Under the pieces are notes generated by a model, which was not told where the DNA came from, did no database searches, and saw only the letters and a program-made list of their open reading frames with translations. Of a stretch of DNA of 15,495 nt, positions 8,901 through 15,314 are shown piece by piece. Made by a program: the position numbers and the translations under genes. Location of the stretch: contig JAZRIJ010000084.1 in the NCBI GenBank assembly GCA_045645205.1, positions 1 through 15,495 on the forward strand. The letters are read 5' to 3'. The stretch comes from RGIG1995 sp045645205. Its GTDB lineage: Bacteria; Bacillota; Clostridia; Oscillospirales; CAG-272. The first letter of the stretch is position 1. The number at the start of each line of letters is the position of its first letter.

Positions 8901-9075
8901 TTATATTATAAACACAAGAGACGTCGGCTCACAGGGACAGGCTGCAGACGGCTTCCAAATCCGCAGATACGCCGTTGAAAACAACGTAACGGTATTTACT
9001 GCGCTTGACACGGTAAAAGTATTACTCGATGTTCTTGAAGAAACAACACTCAGCATTTCCACTATTGATGCGTGA
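5902..9075 (+). CDS. carB: Carbamoyl-phosphate synthase large subunit
   Basis: CarB makes carbamoyl phosphate from bicarbonate, two ATP and ammonia that its small subunit CarA normally releases from glutamine. The 1057-residue protein has the usual duplicated layout: first carboxyphosphate half from MIIGSGPIVIGQAAEFDYAG (11-30), an oligomerisation region, second half starting near residue 547 (VVLGAGPIRIGQGVEFDYS), and a C-terminal MGS-like allosteric domain from about 934, where UMP inhibits and ornithine or other effectors act in relatives. The length is close to the normal 1060-1075. The ribosome site is GGGGG just after the pyrC stop. No carA lies up- or downstream, which is unusual for a biosynthetic operon; CarB probably pairs with a CarA made elsewhere in the genome. 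Confidence 0.97.
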   Translation: MAKRTDLKKIMIIGSGPIVIGQAAEFDYAGTQACLALKEEGYEVVLVNSNPATIMTDTTIADKVYMEPLTLEYVARILRYERPDAIIPGIGGQTGLNLAMQLEKKGILKECQVELLGTSSESIERAEDRELFKELCEEIGEPVIASRITYSVDEAKTAAREIGYPVVLRPAFTLGGTGGGFAYNEEEMEELAVNAFRLSPVNQVLIEKSVKGYKEIEFEVMRDGNDTAITICGMENIDPVGVHTGDSIVVAPIMTLNEHDFNMLKNSALKIIRALKIEGGCNVQFALDPNSSDYYLIEVNPRVSRSSALASKASGYPIAKVTAKIAVGMTLEEINIANTDAAFEPYLDYVVAKFPRFPFDKFTNAPNSLGTQMKATGEVMAIGSTLEECMLKAVRSLETGVCHFYHHKFDDKTIEQLEEYISEFRDDNIFAIAQLMRLGVSIEELYNITKITPYFLETIKKIVEQEKVIESNPGNLDVLKEAKKTGFSDKFIAKLWKMDEKDIWKTRFENKILPIFKMVDTCHTGAYIPYFYSSYTGENKSVVTDNKKIVVLGAGPIRIGQGVEFDYSTVHAVTTIRNAGYESIIINNNPETVSTDYTTADKLYFEPLTPEDVMNIIVFENSYEVIASLGGQTAINLAEPLLNRGVNIIGTTVDAIEKAENRDSFEKILEQLHIPQPNGRAVTNIEDGVRTAQEIGYPVLVRPSFVLGGRAMQIVADEEQLRHYLKTAVEIDEDKPVLVDHYIMGKEVEVDAICDGRDVFVPGIMELVERTGIHSGDSISVYPAFSISSKVKGIILDYAKKLGLGLGIVGLYNIQFIVDENENVFIIEVNPRSSRTVPFLSKSTGYSLADIATNVILGKSLKEQGIFDMYPEEKKRWYVKVPVFSFSKIRGLDTYLSPEMKSTGEAIGYDDKLNRALYKALQASGMQVQNYGTVLVTIADKDKEEALPYIRRFYNLGFNIEATIGTANFLKSHGIKTRVRNKISDDDQDIPEALRQGHIAYIINTRDVGSQGQAADGFQIRRYAVENNVTVFTALDTVKVLLDVLEETTLSISTIDA

Positions 9076-9082
9076 GGGAAAA

Positions 9083-9814
9083 ATGAAACAGACTGTATTT
9101 AATATATTATCAAATAAAAATATAGCAAAAGATGTATACCAAATGATTCTTGAGGGCGATACCGAGGGTATTGCCCCCGGACAGTTCGTAAATATAAAAA
9201 TTGAGGGACTATATCTTCGCAGACCTATTTCTGTATGTGACTGCTCGGGTAAAAAACTTACTCTTGTTTATAAAGTTGTAGGCAAGGGAACAGAGCACAT
9301 GGCTGAGATGGCAGACGGACAGTGTCTTGATGTATTGACAGGTCTCGGGAACGGATATGATACTTCAAAAAGCGGTAATGCTCCTTTGCTTATCGGCGGC
9401 GGTGTGGGAGTTCCTCCTATGTATGCTTTGGCAAAAAAGCTTATAGCTGAAAGTAAAGATGTGAGTGTTATCTTAGGTTTTAACAAGGCTGATGAAATAT
9501 TCTATGAAAAAGATTTTAAGGACTTGGGAGCTATGGTTTACGTAACGACTGTTGATGGAAGCGTAGGTACAAAGGGATTTGTAACGGATGCCATATCCTT
9601 GGTCGGTGATTATTCATATATTTATACCTGCGGTCCGGAGGTTATGCTTAAAGCTGTTTACAATGCTTCAAAAACAAGCGGTCAGTACAGTTTTGAGGAG
9701 CGTATGGGTTGCGGTTTCGGCGCTTGTATGGGTTGCAGTTGTAAGACAAAGTACGGCAACAAACGTATTTGCAAGGACGGACCGGTTCTTGAAAAGGAGG
9801 AGATCATATGGTAA
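9083..9814 (+). CDS. pyrK: Dihydroorotate dehydrogenase B, electron-transfer subunit
   Basis: PyrK carries FAD and a [2Fe-2S] cluster and passes electrons from the PyrD subunit to NAD+. The 243-residue protein shows the flavin-binding RRPISVCD (46-53), the nucleotide-binding GGGVGVPPMYALAKKL (105-120), YTCGPEVML (181-189), and the cluster motif with Cys 210, 215, 218 and 230 (Cx4Cx2Cx11C). The frame is open back to base 9029, inside carB; the ATG at 9083, 7 bases after the carB stop with GAGGG (9074-9078) as ribosome site, fits the family N-terminus. Its presence shows that the adjacent pyrD is the NAD-dependent class 1B type, typical of anaerobic and facultative Firmicutes. Confidence 0.96.
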   Translation: MKQTVFNILSNKNIAKDVYQMILEGDTEGIAPGQFVNIKIEGLYLRRPISVCDCSGKKLTLVYKVVGKGTEHMAEMADGQCLDVLTGLGNGYDTSKSGNAPLLIGGGVGVPPMYALAKKLIAESKDVSVILGFNKADEIFYEKDFKDLGAMVYVTTVDGSVGTKGFVTDAISLVGDYSYIYTCGPEVMLKAVYNASKTSGQYSFEERMGCGFGACMGCSCKTKYGNKRICKDGPVLEKEEIIW

Positions 9815-10719
9815 ACACAAAAATCTCCCTTTGCGGAATTGAAATAGATAATCCCGTTATTCCTGCAAGCGGAACATTTGGATTTGGATATGAATTTGCG
9901 GAAATTTATGATATAAACTGTCTTGGAACATTCAGTTTTAAAGGAACAACAAAAGATGCGCGTTTCGGCAACCCCACACCGAGAATTGCCGAATGTGCAT
10001 CAGGTATGCTTAATGCAGTAGGTTTGCAAAACCCAGGTGTAGAAAAAGTTATTGCTGAAGAACTGCCAAAGCTTTCAAAGGTGTTTAACAAAAAAGTAAT
10101 GGCAAACGTAAGCGGCTTTTCAGTTGAAGATTACGTTTACACCTGTGAAAAACTGGACAAAGAAGAGCAGGTAGGTTGGCTTGAAGTGAATATAAGCTGT
10201 CCAAATGTACATGGGGGCGGAATGAGCTTTGGTACATCTGCGGAGTCGGCATACGAGGTTACAAAGGCTGTTAAGGCAGTAACAAGAAAGCCTATTATAA
10301 TTAAGCTTTCACCCAATGTTACTGATATTGTAAGTATTGCGGCCGCTTGCGAGAACGCAGGAGCTGACGGAATCAGTATGATAAACACTCTTATGGGAAT
10401 GAGAATAAACCTAAAAACAAGAAGACCCATAATTGCCAACAAGACGGGCGGTTATTCAGGTCCTGCTATTCTGCCTGTTGCGATTCGTATGGTGTATCAG
10501 GTGTATGAAGCAGTAAAAATACCTGTTGTAGGTATGGGCGGTATATCGACTGCCGAAGATGTAATTGAAATGATGATGGCAGGAGCGACTGCGGTTGAAG
10601 TAGGCGCTGCAAACCTTATTGAGCCCTATGCCTGCAAGAACATTATCGAAGAATTACCTAAAGCTATGAAAAAATACGGAATTAATGACTTAAAAGAAAT
10701 TATCGGAGGTGCGCATTGA
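9808..10719 (+). CDS. pyrD: Dihydroorotate dehydrogenase B, catalytic subunit
   Basis: This FMN enzyme oxidises dihydroorotate to orotate in the cytosol. The 303-residue protein has an FMN-barrel with FSFKGTT (Lys45), the substrate loop SGMLNAVGLQNPG (65-77), the catalytic-base Cys131 in VNISCPNVHGGG (class 1 uses Cys), KLSPNVTD, a substrate/FMN site NTLMGM, and the phosphate-binding GMGGIS and GATAVEVG. Its start overlaps the pyrK stop by 7 bases (ATGGTAA), with a strong AAAAGGAGGAG site just upstream, so the two subunits are probably translated in a coupled way. The lack of an N-terminal membrane anchor fits class 1 rather than class 2. Confidence 0.96.
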   Translation: MVNTKISLCGIEIDNPVIPASGTFGFGYEFAEIYDINCLGTFSFKGTTKDARFGNPTPRIAECASGMLNAVGLQNPGVEKVIAEELPKLSKVFNKKVMANVSGFSVEDYVYTCEKLDKEEQVGWLEVNISCPNVHGGGMSFGTSAESAYEVTKAVKAVTRKPIIIKLSPNVTDIVSIAAACENAGADGISMINTLMGMRINLKTRRPIIANKTGGYSGPAILPVAIRMVYQVYEAVKIPVVGMGGISTAEDVIEMMMAGATAVEVGAANLIEPYACKNIIEELPKAMKKYGINDLKEIIGGAH

Positions 10720-11417
10720 TGGGAAGAGACGTAATTATTGCATGCGACTTTTCAACTAAGAAAGCCGTAATGGATTTTCTTGACAAGTTCAAGGAAGAGA
10801 AACCCTTTGTAAAAATAGGCATGGAGCTTTACTATGCCGAGGGACCTGAGATCGTACGTGAAATAAAGGCAAGAGGACACAAGATATTCCTCGACCTTAA
10901 GCTTCACGATATTCCCAATACCGTAAAAAAAGCAATGGCTGTTTTGTCAAGACTTGATGTTGATATGACAAATCTCCACGCCGCAGGAACGATTGCCATG
11001 ATGGAAGAGGCTATTGTAGGCTTGACCCGTGAAGACGGCACACGTCCCATATTGGTTGCGGTAACACAGCTTACTTCCACAAGCGAAGAGAGAATGAGAG
11101 ATGAGCTTCTTATAAATGCGCCTATCGACAAGACTGTTATGCATTATGCGGAAAACGCAAAGAAGGCAGGTCTTGACGGTGTTGTATGCTCACCCCTTGA
11201 AGCAGGCAAGGTGCATGAGACCTGCGGCAAGGACTTCGTAACGGTTACTCCCGGTGTCAGATTTGCAGACGGAGACATCGGCGACCAGGTTAGGGTCATG
11301 ACTCCCGAACAGGCGAAGAAAATAGGCTCTGACTATATTGTTGTGGGCAGACCCATAACTGCTGCCGAAGACCCGGTTGCGGCATACAGAAGATGCGTAA
11401 AAGAGTTTGTTGACTGA
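10719..11417 (+). CDS. pyrF: Orotidine 5'-phosphate decarboxylase
   Basis: PyrF decarboxylates OMP to UMP, the last step of the pathway. The 232-residue TIM-barrel shows the catalytic FLDLKLHDIPNT with Asp59, Lys61 and Asp64, VVCSPLEA, TPGVRF and the phosphate-binding VVGRPITAAEDP near the C-terminus. An in-frame TTG sits 3 bases earlier (10716), but the ATG at 10719, which overlaps the pyrD stop (TGATG) and follows GGAGGT (10705-10710), is the better start. The size agrees with the bacterial class I (about 230-240 residues) rather than the larger clostridial/mycobacterial type of about 270-310 residues. Confidence 0.95.
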   Translation: MGRDVIIACDFSTKKAVMDFLDKFKEEKPFVKIGMELYYAEGPEIVREIKARGHKIFLDLKLHDIPNTVKKAMAVLSRLDVDMTNLHAAGTIAMMEEAIVGLTREDGTRPILVAVTQLTSTSEERMRDELLINAPIDKTVMHYAENAKKAGLDGVVCSPLEAGKVHETCGKDFVTVTPGVRFADGDIGDQVRVMTPEQAKKIGSDYIVVGRPITAAEDPVAAYRRCVKEFVD

Positions 11418-11447
11418 TATATAACGTGAACTAAAGGAGAAAAGATT

Positions 11448-12104
11448 ATGGAAAGCTACAAGAGAGAATTTATACAGTTTTTACAGTCTGCGGGCGTTCT
11501 CAAGTTTGGTGATTTTATTGCAAAAAGCGGAAGAAAAATTCCCTATTTTATAAATGCGGGCGATATTAAGACGGGAGACCAGATCTCAAAGCTGGGTGAG
11601 TTCTATGCGAAGGCTTATTTAGAAAAAGTAGGAAACAAGAGAACAATCCTTTACGGGCCTGCATACAAGGGTATTTCCATTGCGGTTTCTTCTGCGGTTG
11701 CGCTTGCAAAACAGGGACTTGACGTGCCCTTCTTCTTCAACAGAAAGGAAGTTAAGGATCACGGCGAGGGCGGCGTTTTTGTAGGCTATGTACCCAAAGA
11801 GGGCGAAGAGATCGTAATCGTTGAAGATGTTATTACAGCAGGAACGGCGATCCGCGAAAGCATGGAGATACTTTCAAGCGTTAAGGGTGCAAAGGTTGCG
11901 GCTGTTTTCGTAATGGTTGACAGAAAAGAAAAGGGTAAGACAGATATGTCGGCTATGGCAGAGCTTGAGGCGGAATACGGCTTCCCGGTCTACTCTGTAG
12001 TTGACGTGTACGACATAATCGAATACCTTGAAGAAGACCCTGCAAATAAGGAAAACGTTGACAGAATCAAGAACTATCTTGCGGTCAACGGCGCTAAGGC
12101 ATAA
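11448..12104 (+). CDS. pyrE: Orotate phosphoribosyltransferase
   Basis: PyrE joins orotate to PRPP, giving OMP, the substrate of the preceding gene's product. The 218-residue protein shows FGDFIAKSGRKIPYFINAG (20-38) near the N-terminus, YGPAYKGI (69-76), the catalytic loop FNRKEVKDHGEGG with its conserved Lys residues (97-109), and the PRPP-binding motif IVIVEDVITAGTA (122-134). The ribosome site is AAGGAGA (11434-11440), 7 bases before the ATG. The 30-base gap after pyrF and the 32-base gap before pyrB hold no hairpin that I can see, so the gene should be cotranscribed. Confidence 0.95.
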   Translation: MESYKREFIQFLQSAGVLKFGDFIAKSGRKIPYFINAGDIKTGDQISKLGEFYAKAYLEKVGNKRTILYGPAYKGISIAVSSAVALAKQGLDVPFFFNRKEVKDHGEGGVFVGYVPKEGEEIVIVEDVITAGTAIRESMEILSSVKGAKVAAVFVMVDRKEKGKTDMSAMAELEAEYGFPVYSVVDVYDIIEYLEEDPANKENVDRIKNYLAVNGAKA

Positions 12105-12136
12105 ACAAACACATCCTATAAAAAAGGAGACATATA

Positions 12137-13054
12137 ATGAGAAGCGTTATTGATATAATGGACTTGTCTGTGGAAGAGATAGACGGTCTTCTGAATACCG
12201 CAGAGGATATAATTGCAGATCCGAAAAAATATGCTGACGCTTGCCACGGGAAAAAGCTTGCAACGCTGTTTTTTGAGCCTTCTACCAGAACAAGACTCAG
12301 CTTTGAGGCGGCAATGTACGAACTCGGCGGAAATGTTATCGGCTTTTCGGATGCTTCAAGCAGTTCATCTTCAAAAGGTGAGAGTGTAGCTGATACGGCA
12401 AGGGTTATAAGTTGTTATGCCGATATAATTGCTATGCGTCATCACAAAGAGGGCGCGCCCTATGTTGCAAGTCTAAACGCCGAGGTACCTGTAATAAATG
12501 CAGGAGACGGAGGACATAACCACCCTACGCAGACCTTGGCAGATCTTCTTACGATAAAGAGAGAAAAGGGTAGCTTTAATAACCTTACAGTCGGTCTTTG
12601 CGGAGACCTGAAGTTCGGCAGAACGGTACATTCGCTTATAAACGCTCTTTCGAGATATGAAAACATCAAGTTTGTTATGATTTCACCAGACGAATTGACT
12701 ATTCCTGATTATGTAAAGCAGAATGTGCTTATACCAAAAAACATTGAATATAAAGAGGTTAATAGTCTTGAAGAGGTAATGCCGGAGCTTGATATTCTCT
12801 ATATGACCCGTGTTCAGAAAGAGCGATTCTTTAACGAGGCTGACTATATCAGACTTAAGGACACATATATTCTCACTCCCGAGAAGCTGGAGAATGCAAA
12901 AGAGGACCTTTGCATTATGCATCCGCTGCCCCGTGTAAACGAGATATCGGTTGCTGTTGACGAGGATAAAAGGGCCTGCTACTTCAAGCAGGTATTAAAC
13001 GGTAAATATATGCGTATGGCGCTTATACTTAAGCTTTTGGAGGTAGAGGTATGA
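12137..13054 (+). CDS. pyrB: Aspartate carbamoyltransferase, catalytic subunit
   Basis: PyrB joins carbamoyl phosphate and aspartate to carbamoyl aspartate. The 305-residue protein has the carbamoyl-phosphate motif FFEPSTRTRLSFE (45-57), the mobile loop with Lys80 (SSSKGES), MRHHKEG (100-106), NAGDGGHNHPTQTLADLL (121-138), the 230s-type loop MTRVQKERF (223-231) and HPLPRVNEI (262-270). The ribosome site is AAAAAGGAGA (12121-12130). It is followed by and overlaps pyrI, so the holoenzyme is expected to be the allosteric E. coli-like assembly of catalytic trimers and regulatory dimers rather than the unregulated trimer of Bacillus. Confidence 0.96.
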   Translation: MRSVIDIMDLSVEEIDGLLNTAEDIIADPKKYADACHGKKLATLFFEPSTRTRLSFEAAMYELGGNVIGFSDASSSSSSKGESVADTARVISCYADIIAMRHHKEGAPYVASLNAEVPVINAGDGGHNHPTQTLADLLTIKREKGSFNNLTVGLCGDLKFGRTVHSLINALSRYENIKFVMISPDELTIPDYVKQNVLIPKNIEYKEVNSLEEVMPELDILYMTRVQKERFFNEADYIRLKDTYILTPEKLENAKEDLCIMHPLPRVNEISVAVDEDKRACYFKQVLNGKYMRMALILKLLEVEV

Positions 13055-13482
13055 TAGTCGGACAGATCAAAGAGGGGATTGTACTTGACCACATCAAAGC
13101 GGGCAGAGGAATGAAGATATACGATATACTGAAATTAGGTGAGCTTGATTGCTCGGTGGCAGTTATCGTAAATGCCGATAGTGCAAAAATGGGTAAGAAA
13201 GATATAATTAAAATTAGCGGACTTATAGATATTGATTTTCATATTCTTGGCTTTATTGATCCCGGGGTAACCGTTAATATTATAAACGGAGGTAAGGTGG
13301 TAAAGCGAGAAAAAATTGACCTCCCCGAAAAAATAATAGGAGTTCTTGAATGTAAAAATCCAAGATGCATTACTACAACTGAGCAGGAATTGAAGCACGT
13401 TTTTAAGCTTTGCGATGAGGACAATAAGGTATATCGCTGTATCTATTGCGAAACAAAAGCAGACCTTGAAAGCATTAAATAA
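13051..13482 (+). CDS. pyrI: Aspartate carbamoyltransferase, regulatory subunit
   Basis: PyrI binds nucleotide effectors (CTP, UTP, ATP in E. coli) and holds the catalytic trimers together through a zinc domain. The 143-residue protein has the N-terminal allosteric domain, beginning IKEGIVLDHIKAGRGMKI, and a C-terminal zinc site with Cys101, 106, 130 and 133 (Cx4C ... Cx2C). Its length is slightly below E. coli PyrI (about 153). The start codon overlaps the pyrB stop (ATGA) with TTGGAGGT upstream, so a matched supply of both subunits by coupled translation is likely. It is the last gene before the operon terminator. Confidence 0.95.
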   Translation: MIVGQIKEGIVLDHIKAGRGMKIYDILKLGELDCSVAVIVNADSAKMGKKDIIKISGLIDIDFHILGFIDPGVTVNIINGGKVVKREKIDLPEKIIGVLECKNPRCITTTEQELKHVFKLCDEDNKVYRCIYCETKADLESIK

Positions 13483-13500
13483 TTAAAGAATTATAAAAAG

Positions 13501-13546
13501 GCGTTTTCTTCATCTGATTTTCAAATGAAGAAAACGCTGTTTTTTT
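13501..13546 (+). terminator. Bidirectional terminator ending the pyr operon
   Basis: A perfect 13-bp stem, GCGTTTTCTTCAT (13501-13513) with ATGAAGAAAACGC (13525-13537), an 11-base loop and a T-run (13540-13546). On the other strand the same stem is followed by CCTTTTTATAATT, so it can also stop transcription arriving from the convergent ECF S gene. Confidence 0.92.
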
Positions 13547-13622
13547 GTATTAAAATATTTGTCTTGGTGGGGTTTGATCCTAAATCTGTTCTAAATTATT
13601 CATAATATAATTAAATATAAAG

Positions 13623-14156
13623 TTATTTTATATGTTTTCTCAGCGCTATAATGATAATAGGAACAAGGACTATATGAAGAATAATACCCGGCACAGCGTT
13701 TGTTATTGCTCCGGCTATAAATGCCGAAAAAGGAAATGCAGTATTTGTAAGTCCGAAGATAATAAACTTAACAATTCCCCAAACTATTCTTCCGCCAATC
13801 ATTGAAAGAATAAGAGAAACATATATGTACGGTATTTTTTTAGGAAGAACTCTGTAAAGCAGTCCAGAAAGAAGTCCGTAGGCAAGTAGTTCGAATGCCA
13901 TAACAACAGCGTCGGGGAAGAGCAAAGGCATACCGAGAGTAAACGAGCGGAGTAAAGGGGCTACAAAACCTACAGCCGCACCGTAAGGTGCGCCGCACAA
14001 AAAACCGCACAAAAATATGGCGATGTGCATAGGAGCCAAAGCTTTGCCGAACTGGGGTATCTGCATTGTCAAAAATGGCAGAACCATAGCCAATGCAAGA
14101 CAAATGGCTGAATAGGTGATTTTGAGGGTTGTGTTTTTTGAAATAGTTTTTTTCAT
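13623..14156 (-). CDS. ECF transporter S component (substrate unknown)
   Basis: The 177-residue, very hydrophobic protein has about six membrane segments and the loop signature APMHIAIFLCGFLCG...YGAAVGFVAPLLRS...GMPLLFPDAVVMAFELLAYGLLSGLLY, typical of S components that capture a vitamin or precursor and dock on a shared EcfT/EcfA module. The energising genes are not in this window, so it should be a group II system. The frame runs back to a TTG at 14225, but the ATG at 14156 with GAAAGGA on the minus strand, 8 bases upstream, is the likely start (MKKTISKN), and the region before it is a structured leader. The substrate cannot be told from sequence: candidates include thiamine, pyridoxine, queuosine precursor or pantothenate. 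Confidence 0.85.
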   Translation of the reverse strand: MKKTISKNTTLKITYSAICLALAMVLPFLTMQIPQFGKALAPMHIAIFLCGFLCGAPYGAAVGFVAPLLRSFTLGMPLLFPDAVVMAFELLAYGLLSGLLYRVLPKKIPYIYVSLILSMIGGRIVWGIVKFIIFGLTNTAFPFSAFIAGAITNAVPGIILHIVLVPIIIIALRKHIK

Positions 14157-14190
14157 GTAAAAAATCCTTTCGTAAAACAAAAAATAAAAA

Positions 14191-14210
14191 GGCATTGAGA
14201 ACCTATGCCC
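14191..14210 (-). terminator. Candidate attenuator in the ECF S leader
   Basis: On the minus strand GGGCAT (14210-14205) pairs with ATGCCT (14195-14190), one G-U pair included, around a 9-base loop, and is followed by a U-rich tract (TTTTTATTTTTT). The stem is short, so it is a weak terminator by itself. It lies about 35 bases before the start codon. Confidence 0.45.
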
Positions 14211-14221
14211 TGCAGGACATA
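14204..14221 (-). promoter_or_regulatory. Hairpin that excludes the ECF S attenuator
   Basis: On the minus strand TATGTCC pairs with GGGCATA (7 pairs, one G-U) around the loop TGCA. It uses the same GGGCAT bases as the left arm of the attenuator at 14191-14210, so only one of the two can form. Such a switch is the usual expression platform of a riboswitch or protein-bound leader. The aptamer does not match any class that I can recognise. Confidence 0.4.
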
Positions 14222-14265
14222 CCAATACCTTCGTGATGTGTTTTTTATAATGTTATAAATATTGT

Positions 14266-14304
14266 AAAGACTTCAGTCTTTTGCGGCTAATTTCATATTA
14301 ACCG
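14266..14304 (-). promoter_or_regulatory. Two 5'-end hairpins of the ECF S leader RNA
   Basis: On the minus strand the predicted transcript begins with an 8-bp stem CGGTTAAT/ATTAGCCG with loop ATGAA (14304-14284), then a 6-bp stem AAAGAC/GTCTTT with loop TGAA (14281-14266). Together with the two hairpins further down they make a structured leader of about 148 bases. Confidence 0.45.
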
Positions 14305-14310
14305 TAAACT

Positions 14311-14339
14311 ATTATAACAAAAACAATAAGCTTTGTCAA
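14311..14339 (-). promoter_or_regulatory. Perfect consensus sigma-A promoter of the ECF S gene
   Basis: On the minus strand TTGACA (14339-14334), a 17-base spacer and TATAAT (14316-14311). Start of transcription is expected near 14304, about 148 bases before the start codon. Confidence 0.9.
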
Positions 14340-14419
14340 GTAATAAAAAATGATAATGAAGCAAAAATGAAAAGGAAAAGCAGTAAAAAAATTTCTTTCT
14401 AACGAGGATTATCTGTTTT

Positions 14420-14824
14420 TTAAAGCTGTTTAATTTTTTCCACAGCCGCATCAATTAGCGAAGATGCAGACATATTTTCTGTGCCTGCAATAACTGTGTC
14501 GCAACGGTTAAAGGGTATAAGCACCCTGATGGCATTACTTTGTGCTACGGCTTTAGCCATTTCGGGTGTAACTTCTCCGAGAAGTGCGTCTGCAATTACG
14601 ATTCCGACAGGACCGACAATAACATCAGCTTTGCGACAAGCCACAATAACTGCATTTTCACCGGTTGCACCTTGAATATCCGAACCGGCTTTAAGCATAT
14701 TTGATGTAGCTGCGCTGTTTGTTCCCACAACGCGCACATCGGCATTAGGTATTTGTTCTAAAACCATTTTTGCAATGCGGTATCCTATATTACCGCCCTG
14801 TCCGTCTATAATAAGTATGTTCAT
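14420..14824 (-). CDS. DUF3842 family protein
   Basis: The 134-residue protein opens with MNILIIDGQGGNIGYRIAK, a Rossmann-like glycine-rich nucleotide-binding start, followed by GTNSAATSNMLKAGSD, GATGENAVIVAC, ADVIVGPVGIVIADALLGEVTPEMA and a final LIPFNRCDTVIAGT, all conserved features of DUF3842 as I know it. The ribosome site is AAAGGGA about 8 bases before the ATG on the minus strand. The stop of the upstream four-helix-bundle remnant lies 24 bases before the start, so the native promoter may have been altered by that insertion. No firm terminator is visible after the stop; transcripts might reach the ECF S promoter region. The cellular role is unknown. Confidence 0.88.
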   Translation of the reverse strand: MNILIIDGQGGNIGYRIAKMVLEQIPNADVRVVGTNSAATSNMLKAGSDIQGATGENAVIVACRKADVIVGPVGIVIADALLGEVTPEMAKAVAQSNAIRVLIPFNRCDTVIAGTENMSASSLIDAAVEKIKQL

Positions 14825-14848
14825 TATATTATCCCTTTGATATTTATA

Positions 14849-15004
14849 TTAGTTAGTATTTTTTGCAGTATTAATAGAAGAAACAAGAGTACACTTAATT
14901 TCCAGACAGTAATTCAAAAGTGATTTACCCAAATCTTCGTTTGTATATTCGAATTTAATAAGCAGTTTGAGCCAATATTTTGTTTCTGCAGTTTCTTTTA
15001 AAGA
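14849..15004 (-). pseudogene. 3' remnant of a four-helix-bundle (S23-like) gene
   Basis: An open stretch of 51 codons, with a stop just upstream (15005-15007) and no usable start codon at its head, encodes KETAETKYWLKLL, then GKSLLNYCLEIKCTLVSSINTAK. This matches the C-terminal part of four-helix-bundle proteins (typically EA.ET.YWL.LL ... L......EC.EL..LL.SIIKTAK), which are about 115-125 residues long. The first two thirds are missing, so the gene is broken. The matching is by eye from family knowledge. Confidence 0.65.
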
Positions 15005-15008
15005 TTAG

Positions 15009-15027
15009 AAAAAGTAGCTTACTTTTT
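15009..15027. repeat. Small inverted repeat upstream of the gene remnant
   Basis: AAAAAGTA (15009-15016) is followed by its exact inverse TACTTTTT (15020-15027), with a 3-base loop GCT. It lies at the point where the four-helix-bundle homology stops, and could be a deletion or insertion scar or a weak terminator. Confidence 0.4.
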
Positions 15028-15053
15028 AATGAAAAATGAATAGTAAATAATAC

Positions 15054-15093
15054 AAACAGAAAAAGCCACACTATTGTGCGACTTTTTCTGTTT
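15054..15093 (-). terminator. Terminator of the tRNA unit
   Basis: A 12-bp stem AAACAGAAAAAG/CTTTTTCTGTTT (15054-15065 with 15082-15093) plus an imperfect inner stem. It starts at the last A of the encoded CCA of tRNA-Glu; its own right arm and the bases after it are T-rich on the minus strand. Confidence 0.75.
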
Positions 15094-15167
15094 GGTGACC
15101 CGTGGGGGAATCGAACCCCCGTTACTGCCGTGAAAGGGCGGTGTCTTAGCCGCTTGACCAACGGGCC
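15093..15167 (-). tRNA. tRNA-Glu (anticodon TTC), CCA encoded
   Basis: The minus strand folds into a complete cloverleaf: acceptor GGCCCGT/ACGGGTC (one G-U pair), anticodon arm CCGCC-CTTTCAC-GGCGG, T arm GGGGG-TTCGAAT-CCCCC, discriminator A, and genomic CCA. It follows tRNA-Met after 5 bases and is likely cut from the same precursor. Confidence 0.96.
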
Positions 15168-15172
15168 GAATA

Positions 15173-15249
15173 TGGTAGCGGAAGTCGGATTTGAACCAAC
15201 GACCTGCCGGGTATGAACCGGATGCTCTAGCCAGCTGAGCTATTCCGCC
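15173..15249 (-). tRNA. tRNA-Met, elongator type (anticodon CAT), CCA encoded
   Basis: The minus strand folds as a cloverleaf: acceptor GGCGGAA/TTCCGCT with the G1-T72 pair common in Firmicute elongator tRNA-Met, D arm GCTC/GAGC, anticodon loop TTCATAC, T arm GTTGG/CCGAC, CCA encoded. G1-T72 and the TTCATAC loop argue for the elongator and against the initiator, whose C1-A72 mismatch is absent. The anticodon stem has a T27/C43 mismatch at its base. A CAT-bearing tRNA-Ile is less likely. Confidence 0.93.
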
Positions 15250-15285
15250 ATTGTAAACATTGCCGCTCCAGCGGAACGCTCAAAC

Positions 15286-15314
15286 AGTATAACATAACCA
15301 TTTTTATTTGTCAA
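15286..15314 (-). promoter_or_regulatory. Promoter of the tRNA-Met/tRNA-Glu unit
   Basis: On the minus strand TTGACA (15314-15309), a 17-base spacer and TATACT (15291-15286). Transcription should begin near 15279, with a short leader that contains a small CCGCT/AGCGG hairpin before tRNA-Met. Confidence 0.88.

Noticed and set aside
9029..9082. Upstream ATG for pyrK inside carB
   Set aside because: No ribosome site and the added residues are out-of-frame carB sequence; the ATG at 9083 fits the family.
14157..14225. TTG-initiated N-terminal extension of the ECF S protein
   Set aside because: It covers the leader hairpins and U-tract; the ATG at 14156 has a good ribosome site and a typical S-component start.
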